Assembly (NCBI GenBank): GCA_030670605.1
Contig: DAOVBK010000030.1
Span: 1 to 10,409 of the forward strand
Direction: 5' to 3'
Length of the DNA stretch: 10,409 bases
From: Candidatus Stahliibacteriota bacterium
GTDB taxonomy: Bacteria > Hydrothermota > Tepidihabitantia > SM23-42
Below, in pieces: positions 1 through 8,039 of the stretch. The position numbers were made by a program, and so were the translations under genes. Below the pieces are notes generated by a model. It made no database searches and was not told where the DNA came from. It worked only from the letters and a program-made list of their open reading frames with translations. Within the stretch, counting starts at the first letter, position 1. Each line of letters begins with the position of its first letter.

Positions 1-3000
1 CGAAATCGCCTCGTATGGACACAAGCTACTACAGAGCCCACAACCGACACAGATCTCCTCATTCACCTGTGCAACCGTTGCTTCAGCATAGTATTTGTCG
101 TTCGCCAGAATTGTTGCTGCGCGTGCAGCGGCTGCTCGTGCTTGAGTGATTGTTTCAGCAATAAACTTCGGACTGTGGGCGAGCCCTGCAACGAAGATAC
201 CTTCAGTAGCAAAATCAACAGGGCGCAACTTCACATGCGCTTCGAGGAAATAGCCATCACTGTTGAGCGGAACCTTGAGCATTTTGGCAATATGTGCATT
301 ATCAGGATCAGGCACAATGCCAGTTGACAGAACGACAAAATCCGGGTTGATGTCGATCTCCTGTTTCAATACCGGTTCAAGAACTCGCAGGGAAAGTGTG
401 CCGTTGTTTGTATGCAACACAGGCTTTCGGTCACTTTCGTAGCGAATGAACATCACCCCTGATTCACGTGCTTTCGTGTAGAAATTTTCTTTGAAACCAT
501 ACGTTCTCACATCACGGTATAACACAAACACTCTGGCGTGCTGATTCAACTCGGTGAGCTTCAACGCATTCTTAATGGCCTGCGAGCAGCAACGTCTGCT
601 ACAATACAAATGACCATTTTCTCGAGACCCAACACACTGAATCATGACAACTGACTTGATGTCTTTAATGCGTTCATCGCCATCTATGAGCATATGCTCA
701 AACTCTTTCTGGGTGATAACACGACTATCATGACCATACTGATACTCGCTTGGCTGATACTCCTGGGCACCGGTTGCGACGATAATGACACCATGTTGAA
801 AGACATGACGCTTTTCATCTTTGCACCGAATGTGTGACTCGTAGTTCCCGATAAATCCGTGTACCGCCTCAATCGATGCGCTCGTGAACACCCGAATAAG
901 CGAATGTCTCTGTACCTCATCAATCATTCTCGTAAGGAATGGTTGAACATCATCACCCTCAATCGTGTAATATATGTTGCGCGCATGACCGCCGAGCTCT
1001 GGTTCCTTTTCCACCAACGCCACTTCGAAACCCTGTTGGGCAAGGGAAAAACTGGCGACCAGCCCAGCAATGCCACCACCAATCACGAGCGCTTTCTGTG
1101 TCACGTCTATTTCGACGCGTTTCAGTGGCGTCAGCAGCACTGCTTTGGCAACTGCCATCTTAACGAGCTCCTTGGCTTTCTCTGTTGCTTCGCGCGGTGT
1201 CGACATGTGTATCCATGAACACTGGTCACGTATGTTCGCCATTTCGAACAGGTATGGATTCAATCCTGCCTCCCGAACGGTCTCGCGGAATAATGGCTCA
1301 TGGGTGCGCGGTGTACATGAAGCAACGATAACACGATTGAGTTTATGCTTATGTATCATCTCAATGATCCGCTTCTGACTATCTTGCGAACAGGTATACA
1401 TGTTATCCTCGACATATACAACACTGTCGAGCTTCCTTGCATATTCAACGACTGCAGCGACATCAACATACGCCCCGATATTGATGCCACAGTGGCAGAT
1501 GAAAACACCTGCTCGCGGTTCCTCGCCGCGCACATCTCTTTCTGGAGGCAACTCCTTTTTCTCAATCAGACTGTGCCTCTTCGGTGCGAGCAGCTCCATA
1601 ACCTGTGCAGCTGCAGACGATGCTTGTGTGACCGTTTCAGGAATGTCTTTTGGCTCAACACACGGTCCAGAAACGTAAATACCTGGACGACTTGATGCGG
1701 TCGGTGCAAACGCAGGAGTGCTACAGAAACCGGCCTCATTGAGTTCAATACCGAATGTCTGTGCGGTTTTCTGAATATCACGCGGCGGGTGCAAACCACA
1801 CGAGAGGATAATCATGTCAAATTCACGTGAGTGAATCTTACCATCATCACCGGAATACTTAACGAGCAAGTCCTTTGTGGATGATACTTCGTCTATGGAC
1901 GAGGGACGGCAGCGTATGTAGTGAACACCACTCCTCTTTGCCTTTTCATAGTATTCATCAAAACCTTTGCCAAACGCACGCATATCCATAAAAAATATCG
2001 TGCATTCAAGACCTGGCGAATGTTCCATCGCAATGAGCGCTTCTTTTGTCGCATACATACAGCAAACCGATGAGCAGTATCCATACTCATCGTCACGGCT
2101 GCCAACGCACTGTATGAATGCGATGCGCTTCGGTTCCTTTTTGTCGCTCGGTCGTACGATGTGCCCACTGAATGGCCCTGAGGCTGAAAGAATACGCTCA
2201 AACTCAATCGATGTTACAATGTTTTCAAAGCGACCATTTCCAAATTCCCGTTTCTCTTTTCCGTTGTATACATGCGAGCCAGCTGATAGCACGATCGCAC
2301 CAACTGGTACTCTCAATATTTCTTCGTGTTGTTCAAAATCGATTGCCTTCGCTTCACAAAGGTCCTGGCAGATCTTGCATGTATCATTCTTGAAATGCAC
2401 ACAGTGCTCACGATCAATGATCGCCACATTCGGGACGGCTTGTGGAAAGGGAATGCGTATGGCTGAACGGGTTCGTAAGCCTTCATCAAACTCGTCAAGC
2501 AATGGTCGTTCTGGTCTTGTGCCGAGCTTCTTGAGTCGTTTTGACGCCGTCGGGCAGATTGAGTAACATGCCCCGCAGACCATACATTGCTCAGATGCGA
2601 CATCAAATGGAGGTGCGATTTCACGTTTGTCACCACGTTGCGTGAAAGCAATAATATCACGCCCCATTCGCTCACGACACATGCGAATGCACAAACCGCA
2701 GCGTATACAATCATCATCCCGTTCGACGAAAGGAGTTGAAGCAACGCCGAGCATGCGCGCCATTTCCTGGACCTTCTCGGCATGGGGCGCACGCGCCATC
2801 ATCAATTGGATCATCGTTCTTCGAATGTTGTGTAGTTCTGGTGTTTTCGTTCGGACGGTTATCCCATCCTCTGCGGGATAAATGCACGAACTCTGTATCT
2901 TCTTCCAGCCGTTCTTCTCTATCTCAACAACACACAGGCGACACGCACCGTAAGAACTGAGTGCTTTGTGGTAGCAGAGGGTTGGTATGTCTATATTCAG

Positions 3001-3075
3001 TCGGTGTGCAGCCTCAAGGATACTCGTGCCTCGCTCGACAGTAATGGGCTGACCATCAATGGTTAGAGAAACCAT
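1..3075 (-). CDS. NuoG-like N-terminus fused to HdrA (C-terminal part plus second HdrA module), partial at left edge
   Basis: Reading the minus strand from ATG 3075 gives 1025 codons without a stop up to base 1, so the 3' end lies outside. Residues 1-190 resemble NuoG/HydA N-termini: a plant-type [2Fe-2S] site (Cys34, 45, 48, 64) and two [4Fe-4S] sites (Cys123/126/129/133 and Cys164/167/170/174). The NuoG His-Cys3 cluster is absent. From about 195 (DEFDEGLRTRSAI, FPQAVPN) the sequence is HdrA without its N-terminal Rossmann fold: [4Fe-4S] site Cys225/233/236/240 and QCVGSRD with the CSSVCC cysteines (322-338). A second HdrA module starts near 520 (GVFICHCG, CTPRTHEP 587-594, FAD motif GGGIAGL 666-672, QCVGSRE 813-819, CVGCGLCSSLC 1009-1019). 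It probably passes electrons between NuoF/NADH and HdrA flavin and its partners; this role is inferred. The start is uncertain: an in-frame GTG at 3105 adds ten residues. Confidence 0.88.
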   Translation of the reverse strand, partial: MVSLTIDGQPITVERGTSILEAAHRLNIDIPTLCYHKALSSYGACRLCVVEIEKNGWKKIQSSCIYPAEDGITVRTKTPELHNIRRTMIQLMMARAPHAEKVQEMARMLGVASTPFVERDDDCIRCGLCIRMCRERMGRDIIAFTQRGDKREIAPPFDVASEQCMVCGACYSICPTASKRLKKLGTRPERPLLDEFDEGLRTRSAIRIPFPQAVPNVAIIDREHCVHFKNDTCKICQDLCEAKAIDFEQHEEILRVPVGAIVLSAGSHVYNGKEKREFGNGRFENIVTSIEFERILSASGPFSGHIVRPSDKKEPKRIAFIQCVGSRDDEYGYCSSVCCMYATKEALIAMEHSPGLECTIFFMDMRAFGKGFDEYYEKAKRSGVHYIRCRPSSIDEVSSTKDLLVKYSGDDGKIHSREFDMIILSCGLHPPRDIQKTAQTFGIELNEAGFCSTPAFAPTASSRPGIYVSGPCVEPKDIPETVTQASSAAAQVMELLAPKRHSLIEKKELPPERDVRGEEPRAGVFICHCGINIGAYVDVAAVVEYARKLDSVVYVEDNMYTCSQDSQKRIIEMIHKHKLNRVIVASCTPRTHEPLFRETVREAGLNPYLFEMANIRDQCSWIHMSTPREATEKAKELVKMAVAKAVLLTPLKRVEIDVTQKALVIGGGIAGLVASFSLAQQGFEVALVEKEPELGGHARNIYYTIEGDDVQPFLTRMIDEVQRHSLIRVFTSASIEAVHGFIGNYESHIRCKDEKRHVFQHGVIIVATGAQEYQPSEYQYGHDSRVITQKEFEHMLIDGDERIKDIKSVVMIQCVGSRENGHLYCSRRCCSQAIKNALKLTELNQHARVFVLYRDVRTYGFKENFYTKARESGVMFIRYESDRKPVLHTNNGTLSLRVLEPVLKQEIDINPDFVVLSTGIVPDPDNAHIAKMLKVPLNSDGYFLEAHVKLRPVDFATEGIFVAGLAHSPKFIAETITQARAAAARAATILANDKYYAEATVAQVNEEICVGCGLCSSLCPYEAIS

Positions 3076-3084
3076 GTTCTTTTT

Positions 3085-3105
3085 GCTCGCGAGCTCCTTC
3101 TTCAC
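3085..3105 (-). promoter_or_regulatory. Translation-start region of the NuoG/HdrA fusion: alternative GTG and spacer palindrome
   Basis: ATG 3075 has no Shine-Dalgarno at normal distance. AAGGAG lies 18 nt upstream, and the intervening bases hold a perfect 10-bp palindrome, GCTCGCGAGC (3085-3094). If that folded, AAGGAG would sit about 9 nt from the ATG. The competing start is in-frame GTG 3105, preceded by a weak AAGGG. Family N-termini (M-x-x-LTIDG) favour 3075. The palindrome is seen; its function is inference. Confidence 0.35.
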
Positions 3106-3134
3106 GTTTCCCTTGCTTCGTTTTCTCCTTTTAT

Positions 3135-4985
3135 TCACACGACCACCGGTGATACTTTCCTGATTGCGCCGAACTTCTCAGGACAACTCGTTATGCATAT
3201 ACCGCACTTTATGCATTTTGATTGATCAATGGTATGTACTTTTTTCGGTTCGCCTCGGATTGCGCCCGTTGGGCACTTCTTTGCGCAAATCGTACATCCG
3301 CGGCACAATTCTGCATCAATAGTATAGGAAATGAGTGCCTTACAGACGAGGGCAGGACACTTCCTGTCTTTGATATGTGCGCTATATTCATCACGGAAAT
3401 ACCTCATCGTTGAAAGAACTGGGTTAGCAGCCGTCTGCCCTAATCCACAGAGTGATGCAGTTTTAACAACACGACCAAGATTTTCCAGCAGTCCAATATC
3501 ACCCTCAGTACCATTGCCTTCAGTAATCCGTTTCACAATCTCATACATTTGTTCTGTGCCTTCACGGCACGAAACGCACTTACCACACGATTCATCTTTC
3601 AAAAAAGACAAGAAATAGAGAGCAACATCAACCATACACGTATCTTCATCCATGACAACCATGCCACCAGACCCCATCATTGAGCCAACCTCAGTCAGTT
3701 TCTCATAATCGACCGGGAGATCGAGCAACGTGACTGGAATGCAGCCGCCTGACGGGCCACCGGTCTGCACTGCTTTGAATTTCTTGTTATTGGGTATGCC
3801 TCCGCCAATATCATAGATAATCTCACGCAGCGTGATCCCCATCGGCACCTCGACAAGCCCAGTGTTGTTGACCTTGCCAACAAGGGAGAAAATTTTCGTG
3901 CCCTTACTTTTCTCTGTACCGATGTGTGCGTACCATGCATGGCCTTTGTCAATAATGAGGGGCACATTCGCCCATGTCTCGACATTGTTGTTATTTGTTG
4001 GTTTTCCCCACAAGCCTGACTCTGCAGGAAAGGGCGGTCTCATTCGCGGCTCAGGAGAACGTTCGCCTTCGATTGAAGCAATGAGCGCAGTCTCTTCACC
4101 ACAAACAAAAGCACCGGCTCCCTGACATATTCGCACGGTGAAGCCAAATCCTGAATCGAATATGTTTTCACCAAGGTAGTTGTTCTGTTGCGCGTGATCT
4201 ATTGCTATACCTAAGTTCTCAATTGCCAGCGGGTATTCGGTCCGTACATACACAATACCTTCAGCGGCACCAATCGCATACGCGCCGATGATCATGCCTT
4301 CAAGCACACTGTGGGGATTACCTTCGAGAACGCTCCTATCCATATACGCTCCGGGATCACCTTCGTCCGCATTACACACGACGTATTTTGGCGCTCCAGC
4401 AGCTTTGCGACAGATCTCCCATTTTTTGCCGGTCAGGAATCCTGCACCGCCACGTCCGCGCAGCCCAGACTTTGTAATTTCCTCAATGACCTGTTCAGGC
4501 GTCATGCCTGTGAGCACCTTCTTGAGTGCCTGATAGCCACCTAATGCCACATAATCCTCGATCTTTCTTGGATCAATCCGTCCATTGCTCCCGAGAACGA
4601 GTCGATGTTGTTTCTTATAAAAGCTGACATCGTCAACATGAACTGCGCGTTCATCGGTAACTGGGTCAACGTACAGCAAACGTTCGACAATCTTTTTTCC
4701 GTTCAGCAAGCCATCGATTATCTCACCAACATCTTCGGGCGTAACACGTTGATAGAAAATGCCTTCAGGAAAAATGACAACAATAGGTCCTCGTTCACAG
4801 AACCCGTGACAGCCTGTTGTTTTTATTTCAATCGTGTCCTGCACGTTTCTCTTTCTTACTTCCTCAATGAATGCGTTGCTCACCTTCTCACAATGATATG
4901 CGTGACAGCCAGTACCGCCACACACACTTATGCAATATGTGTCGGCTCGGGTGACTGACCTCTTGCGTTGCCCCGGACTCGTCAT
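3135..4985 (-). CDS. NADH-binding NuoF/HydB/HndC-type flavoprotein subunit
   Basis: This 616-residue protein is the NADH/FMN entry subunit of a soluble Nuo-like or hydrogenase-like complex; its length and domain order fit the HydB/HndC group. Residues 15-95 form a thioredoxin-like [2Fe-2S] domain (Cys22, 27, 59, 63). The NuoF core follows: GLRGRGGAGF (174-183), NADEGDPG (205-212) and GAFVCGEETA (291-300) for NADH and FMN. An SLBB-like stretch comes next, then the N3-type [4Fe-4S] site Cys467/470/473/513. The C-terminus carries two ferredoxin [4Fe-4S] motifs (Cys561/564/567/571 and Cys591/594/597/601). No signal peptide or membrane segment is evident, so it is probably cytoplasmic. Start ATG 4985 has GAGGT seven bases upstream, overlapping the stop of the preceding gene. 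The lack of hydrogenase genes here suggests it serves the HdrA fusions instead. Confidence 0.95.
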   Translation of the reverse strand: MTSPGQRKRSVTRADTYCISVCGGTGCHAYHCEKVSNAFIEEVRKRNVQDTIEIKTTGCHGFCERGPIVVIFPEGIFYQRVTPEDVGEIIDGLLNGKKIVERLLYVDPVTDERAVHVDDVSFYKKQHRLVLGSNGRIDPRKIEDYVALGGYQALKKVLTGMTPEQVIEEITKSGLRGRGGAGFLTGKKWEICRKAAGAPKYVVCNADEGDPGAYMDRSVLEGNPHSVLEGMIIGAYAIGAAEGIVYVRTEYPLAIENLGIAIDHAQQNNYLGENIFDSGFGFTVRICQGAGAFVCGEETALIASIEGERSPEPRMRPPFPAESGLWGKPTNNNNVETWANVPLIIDKGHAWYAHIGTEKSKGTKIFSLVGKVNNTGLVEVPMGITLREIIYDIGGGIPNNKKFKAVQTGGPSGGCIPVTLLDLPVDYEKLTEVGSMMGSGGMVVMDEDTCMVDVALYFLSFLKDESCGKCVSCREGTEQMYEIVKRITEGNGTEGDIGLLENLGRVVKTASLCGLGQTAANPVLSTMRYFRDEYSAHIKDRKCPALVCKALISYTIDAELCRGCTICAKKCPTGAIRGEPKKVHTIDQSKCIKCGICITSCPEKFGAIRKVSPVVV

Positions 4986-4995
4986 TCTTTATACC

Positions 4996-5883
4996 TCATA
5001 CTTGTTCTTTTGATTTGTGATATTCATCGATCACTTTCGCCACCTTATCCGGTGACATGTGACCATAATACTCACTGTCGACCATAACGACTGGCGCGAG
5101 CGCACAGGCGCCAACACAGTTTACTGTTTCCAATGTGAAAAGCATATCATCAGTATTATGTCCTGAGGGTATACCCAATATACGCTCAAACTCTTCGAGA
5201 ACGCGCTTTGCACCACGCACATGGCAGGCAGTGCCCTGACATACCTTGATGACGTGTTTGCCCCGTTCAGTCAAACTGAAGGCCTTGTAGAATGTAGCAA
5301 CATTGTAGATCAGACTCAAAGGTATGTTGAGTTCTCGAGAAACAAACTTAAGCAACTCCACGGGTAGGTAGTTGTAGTCGTGATTTATCCTTTGCAGTAC
5401 CGGCATCAGACTGCCTCTCTTACCGCGATATTCCTTGACTATTGCCTCGATCCTGTGCTGCTCCGACTCACTCAGCGCTATTTCTACCGGAGTATGATCA
5501 ACATATATGGCTTGGCGAACCGGACAGTTCTGCATGCATAAACCGCATCCTGTGCATTTTTCTTCATCGACGTAGCGCGGATTTTTCTTTATGGTAACAA
5601 TGTAATTGCCTGATTCGCCAGCCACGTCTGTGATCTCCGCATTTGTCACAACGGTGATATTGGGATGGCGTGCCACACTCACAAGTTTCGGCGCAAGAAT
5701 GCACATAGAACAATCGTTCGTCGGGAATGTCTTATCCAGTTGGGCCATGACCCCACCAACGCTTGGAGCCTGTTCCACAAGATAAACCTTGAACCCAGAG
5801 TCAGCAAGGTCAAGCGCAGCTTGGATACCTCCAATCCCGCCACCGACGACAAGAGCAGCACCTATTCTATCGACACTCACCAT
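4996..5883 (-). CDS. HdrA N-terminal domain fused to NuoE-like [2Fe-2S] subunit
   Basis: This 295-residue protein joins two families. Residues 1-130 are the HdrA N-terminus: Rossmann FAD motif GGGIGG (14-19), the family motif FPTNDCSMC (Cys58, Cys61) and one [4Fe-4S] site (Cys110/113/116/120). The HdrA similarity ends just after this, at [13 protein letters not shown]. Residues 140-295 are a NuoE/HndA thioredoxin-like domain with the [2Fe-2S] pattern C-x4-C (215, 220) and C-x3-C (256, 260). NuoE normally relays electrons between the NuoF FMN and its partners; the attached domain could add a flavin or dock the split HdrA partner, which is inference. ATG 5883 follows the stop of the response regulator with two bases between and has AAAGG seven bases upstream, so translation is probably coupled. 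The missing rest of HdrA is encoded two genes downstream. Confidence 0.92.
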   Translation of the reverse strand: MVSVDRIGAALVVGGGIGGIQAALDLADSGFKVYLVEQAPSVGGVMAQLDKTFPTNDCSMCILAPKLVSVARHPNITVVTNAEITDVAGESGNYIVTIKKNPRYVDEEKCTGCGLCMQNCPVRQAIYVDHTPVEIALSESEQHRIEAIVKEYRGKRGSLMPVLQRINHDYNYLPVELLKFVSRELNIPLSLIYNVATFYKAFSLTERGKHVIKVCQGTACHVRGAKRVLEEFERILGIPSGHNTDDMLFTLETVNCVGACALAPVVMVDSEYYGHMSPDKVAKVIDEYHKSKEQV

Positions 5884-5885
5884 GT

Positions 5886-6281
5886 CTAAACCTTTAGTAG
5901 CTTCTTGATACGATCAACCAAAACACCTGCCTCAACCGGCTTGTCAACATAGTCATCAACCGGTAGCCAGCGCTCATCGCCAGCTGCAGAGGCAAAGCGG
6001 AGTGGATACTTCTGGTCAATCGCTGTCAACATGAGGATGGGAATCTCCTTGGTTTCAGGAGTGCGTTTCAGCTGCCGGCACAGATCAAAACCCGAATGGT
6101 CTGTTTCCATCATGACATCACAGACAATCAAGTCAGGTTTAGCTATGTCCAGAGCATCCAGACACTCTTGTGCCGAAGCACACGTTGTGACAACATAGCC
6201 GCTCTTCTCCAGCACTATTCCTGTTGCCTCTAGGAAATCCCTATCGTCATCGACGAGCAAAATTCTCTTCTTGTTGCTCAT
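5886..6281 (-). CDS. Single-domain response regulator (receiver only)
   Basis: The 131-residue product is a stand-alone CheY-like receiver. The acidic pocket Asp11-Asp13, phosphoacceptor Asp55 (VCDVMM), Thr86 and Lys114 (VDKP) are all present, so it should be phosphorylatable. There is no output domain. The stretch before Lys114 ([17 protein letters not shown]) is longer than in CheY. The start at 6281 is fixed by a near-perfect Shine-Dalgarno, although the frame is open to 6506. The gene begins inside the end of the kinase gene (35-nt overlap) and is followed after two bases by the HdrA/NuoE fusion. Position suggests the upstream kinase as phosphodonor. It may adjust complex activity by protein contact or act as a phosphate relay or sink; neither can be read from sequence. 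Confidence 0.93.
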   Translation of the reverse strand: MSNKKRILLVDDDRDFLEATGIVLEKSGYVVTTCASAQECLDALDIAKPDLIVCDVMMETDHSGFDLCRQLKRTPETKEIPILMLTAIDQKYPLRFASAAGDERWLPVDDYVDKPVEAGVLVDRIKKLLKV

Positions 6282-8010
6282 GATGAACCTCCTTTCTCCG
6301 GCGATGTGTGCCGGAGGGAACCACAAACACAAATCTAGCAAATCTTTTTGGTCGTTTATTCCCGGCCTTCTCCGCACCTGGACGCATGTCTGAACGGTGA
6401 GAGACAACAGGAGTATTATCAATGACATACCCTGATTCTGCCCGTACCGACCCTTTATGCTGCTCCGCAATGATTCGTACGACGTGAAGACCGAGACCCG
6501 TTCCACTCATGCCGACCGTGGAAAATCGTACGTACTTCTCAAAAATGTCCTCGAGCTTGTCCTGATCAATTCCTATGCCCTCATTAAAAACACTGAGTTC
6601 ACACATGCCGTTGGATGTTCTGTACACACATTGAATTTCCGTATTGGAAGTACCGTATTTTATGGCATTGTTTATCAGATTACTGAGGGCAATTCTTATT
6701 AGATCAGGATCGCAGTCCATTGTCTTTTTTCCCTGAATAGTCGTCTTAACAGTCATATGCTTGTGTTTCAGTATTGCATGAAACTCACGCACTGTTGCAT
6801 CAATGATATCTTTCTCGACATGACACTGCTTTGTTTGACACACCAAGGTGCCCTGCTCACCTTTGTAGGAAATAATATAGTTGCGAATCATGTCGTATAG
6901 CAATTTGAGGCTGCTCAGAGCGCTAAGGAGCATCTCGTTCCTTTTCTGAACACCTATTGTGCGAGCAAACCGTGCATTTGTGAGAGCACTAATACCCATC
7001 ATTGCGGTACCCAATGTACCTTTGCATTCGTGTACAAAGAAACCCATCATCCAATTCAGATGTTTCGTCGTGTTGTACATTTCTGTGTTGTCACGCACTA
7101 TTTCGAGCACCTGCGTGATACGCCCGCGCTTGTTCTTAACAGGCAGCGCGATCACGTCACAGTAGTGTTCATTCCCATCGCTATCGAAATTGACATGCAT
7201 ACATTTCACGGGTTGCTTTTTTTTGTAACACTGGCGCACCGGACATATAGATTCATCACATGGTTTGAGTGAACGACGACTAACCCGGTAGCAGTACTCA
7301 CCGATCACATTCTCTCTCGAAACATCATGTGATGTCAGGTATGATGTATTACAACTCTGGATTTTGAGACTCCTATCGAGGATTGCGACACCTTCATCCA
7401 TTGTTTCAAGAATGAGCGTTCCAAAATCTATCTGATGCTGTGTAGCGTGGAGCTTGAACCATTCAAGGAGCTGGCTTCTTGAGAAATACCACATTCGTCC
7501 TATCTTCTTGGCGGGCAATTCCCCACGCCTTGCATACATGCTCACAGTCGCCTTGCTCACGTTGAGCATGGCACTTGCTGCAGCGAGTGTGAGAATAGAA
7601 TCATCTTTACAGGGCACCTTGTTGACTTTTTCACGATGACGCGTGTATCGTCGATTCAAGGCATTTTTAAGAGCTAACTTTATCTCCGCGATATCAATTG
7701 GCTTTAGTGAAAAGTAGAAAACCCCCTGTTCCCTTACTCGTGTCGCGAGTTCGATTGAGTCATCACTCGAAGTAACGATTATGGGCAGCAGTCTGTTCGC
7801 TCTCTTTATCATTGGCAGCAGCTCACGCCGGTGTCTGCCCGTGGCTTCGACATTAAGAATAAGCACATCAATCCGATCAGAATTCACCTCCTGCATCAGC
7901 TTCTCCGGGTTATTGATGCGCTCCACAACGTACCCATCCCGCTGCAAGCTCTTCATAATCCTTGCGACACTTGGTTGGTCATCATCCATTATCGCCACAT
8001 TGGCAGGCAT
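6247..8010 (-). CDS. Soluble hybrid histidine kinase: degenerate receiver, HTH, Cys-rich PAS, kinase core
   Basis: The protein has 587 residues and no membrane segment. Residues 1-120 are a receiver fold with acidic residues 9-11, Ser/Thr 80-82 and Lys103, but the phosphoacceptor position is Asn53 (LILNVE). Residues 138-187 resemble an excisionase/MerR-like HTH (LTLAAASAMLNVSKATVSMY and GRMWYFSRSQLLEWF). Residues 195-310 are a PAS domain with cysteines at 240, 251, 256, 261, 270 and 284. The kinase core has His327 (FFVHECKGTLG), N-box NLINNAIKYG (444-453), G1 NEGIGI and G2 GTGLGL (503-508). A basic, low-complexity insert (about 527-556) precedes the last strand. The start at 8010 is set by AAGGAG and by a sigma-54 promoter just upstream. 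It probably senses a cytoplasmic redox or ligand signal; the signal is unknown. The last 35 bases overlap the response-regulator gene. Confidence 0.92.
   Translation of the reverse strand: MPANVAIMDDDQPSVARIMKSLQRDGYVVERINNPEKLMQEVNSDRIDVLILNVEATGRHRRELLPMIKRANRLLPIIVTSSDDSIELATRVREQGVFYFSLKPIDIAEIKLALKNALNRRYTRHREKVNKVPCKDDSILTLAAASAMLNVSKATVSMYARRGELPAKKIGRMWYFSRSQLLEWFKLHATQHQIDFGTLILETMDEGVAILDRSLKIQSCNTSYLTSHDVSRENVIGEYCYRVSRRSLKPCDESICPVRQCYKKKQPVKCMHVNFDSDGNEHYCDVIALPVKNKRGRITQVLEIVRDNTEMYNTTKHLNWMMGFFVHECKGTLGTAMMGISALTNARFARTIGVQKRNEMLLSALSSLKLLYDMIRNYIISYKGEQGTLVCQTKQCHVEKDIIDATVREFHAILKHKHMTVKTTIQGKKTMDCDPDLIRIALSNLINNAIKYGTSNTEIQCVYRTSNGMCELSVFNEGIGIDQDKLEDIFEKYVRFSTVGMSGTGLGLHVVRIIAEQHKGSVRAESGYVIDNTPVVSHRSDMRPGAEKAGNKRPKRFARFVFVVPSGTHRRRKEVHHEQQEENFARR
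6287..6295 (-). promoter_or_regulatory. Strong Shine-Dalgarno for the response regulator
   Basis: AAAGGAGGT on the minus strand lies five bases before ATG 6281 and inside the 3' end of the kinase gene. It decides the start of the 131-residue receiver against the longer open frame and suggests re-initiation by ribosomes finishing the kinase. Confidence 0.85.
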
Positions 8011-8014
8011 GTTT

Positions 8015-8020
8015 CTCCTT
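8015..8020 (-). promoter_or_regulatory. Ribosome binding site of the hybrid kinase
   Basis: AAGGAG on the minus strand, four bases before ATG 8010. It fits a leader of only about 19 nt from the predicted sigma-54 start site and excludes the open-frame extension to 8100. Confidence 0.75.
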
Positions 8021-8039
8021 TTTCTCCACAGTACTAGAT

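Noticed and set aside
1967..2566. 199-codon plus-strand open frame
   Set aside because: It is antisense to the NuoG/HdrA fusion, shows no recognisable domain, and the opposite frame carries clear Fe-S and HdrA motifs.
1..3075. Possible pseudogene, since no closed long gene is evident in this part at first sight
   Set aside because: Codon-by-codon reading from 3075 stays open with family motifs to base 1; it is simply cut by the window edge, not frameshifted.
1..5883. Assignment to the class II benzoyl-CoA reductase (Bam) complex, which also has HdrA- and Nuo-like subunits
   Set aside because: No BamB/BamC-type catalytic subunit or aromatic-pathway gene is in the window; the fused architecture is also different from separate BamE-I subunits as I recall them.
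6282..6506. Longer response-regulator frame starting at 6506
   Set aside because: It overlaps the kinase ATPase domain in another frame, has no domain content, and the strong Shine-Dalgarno marks 6281.
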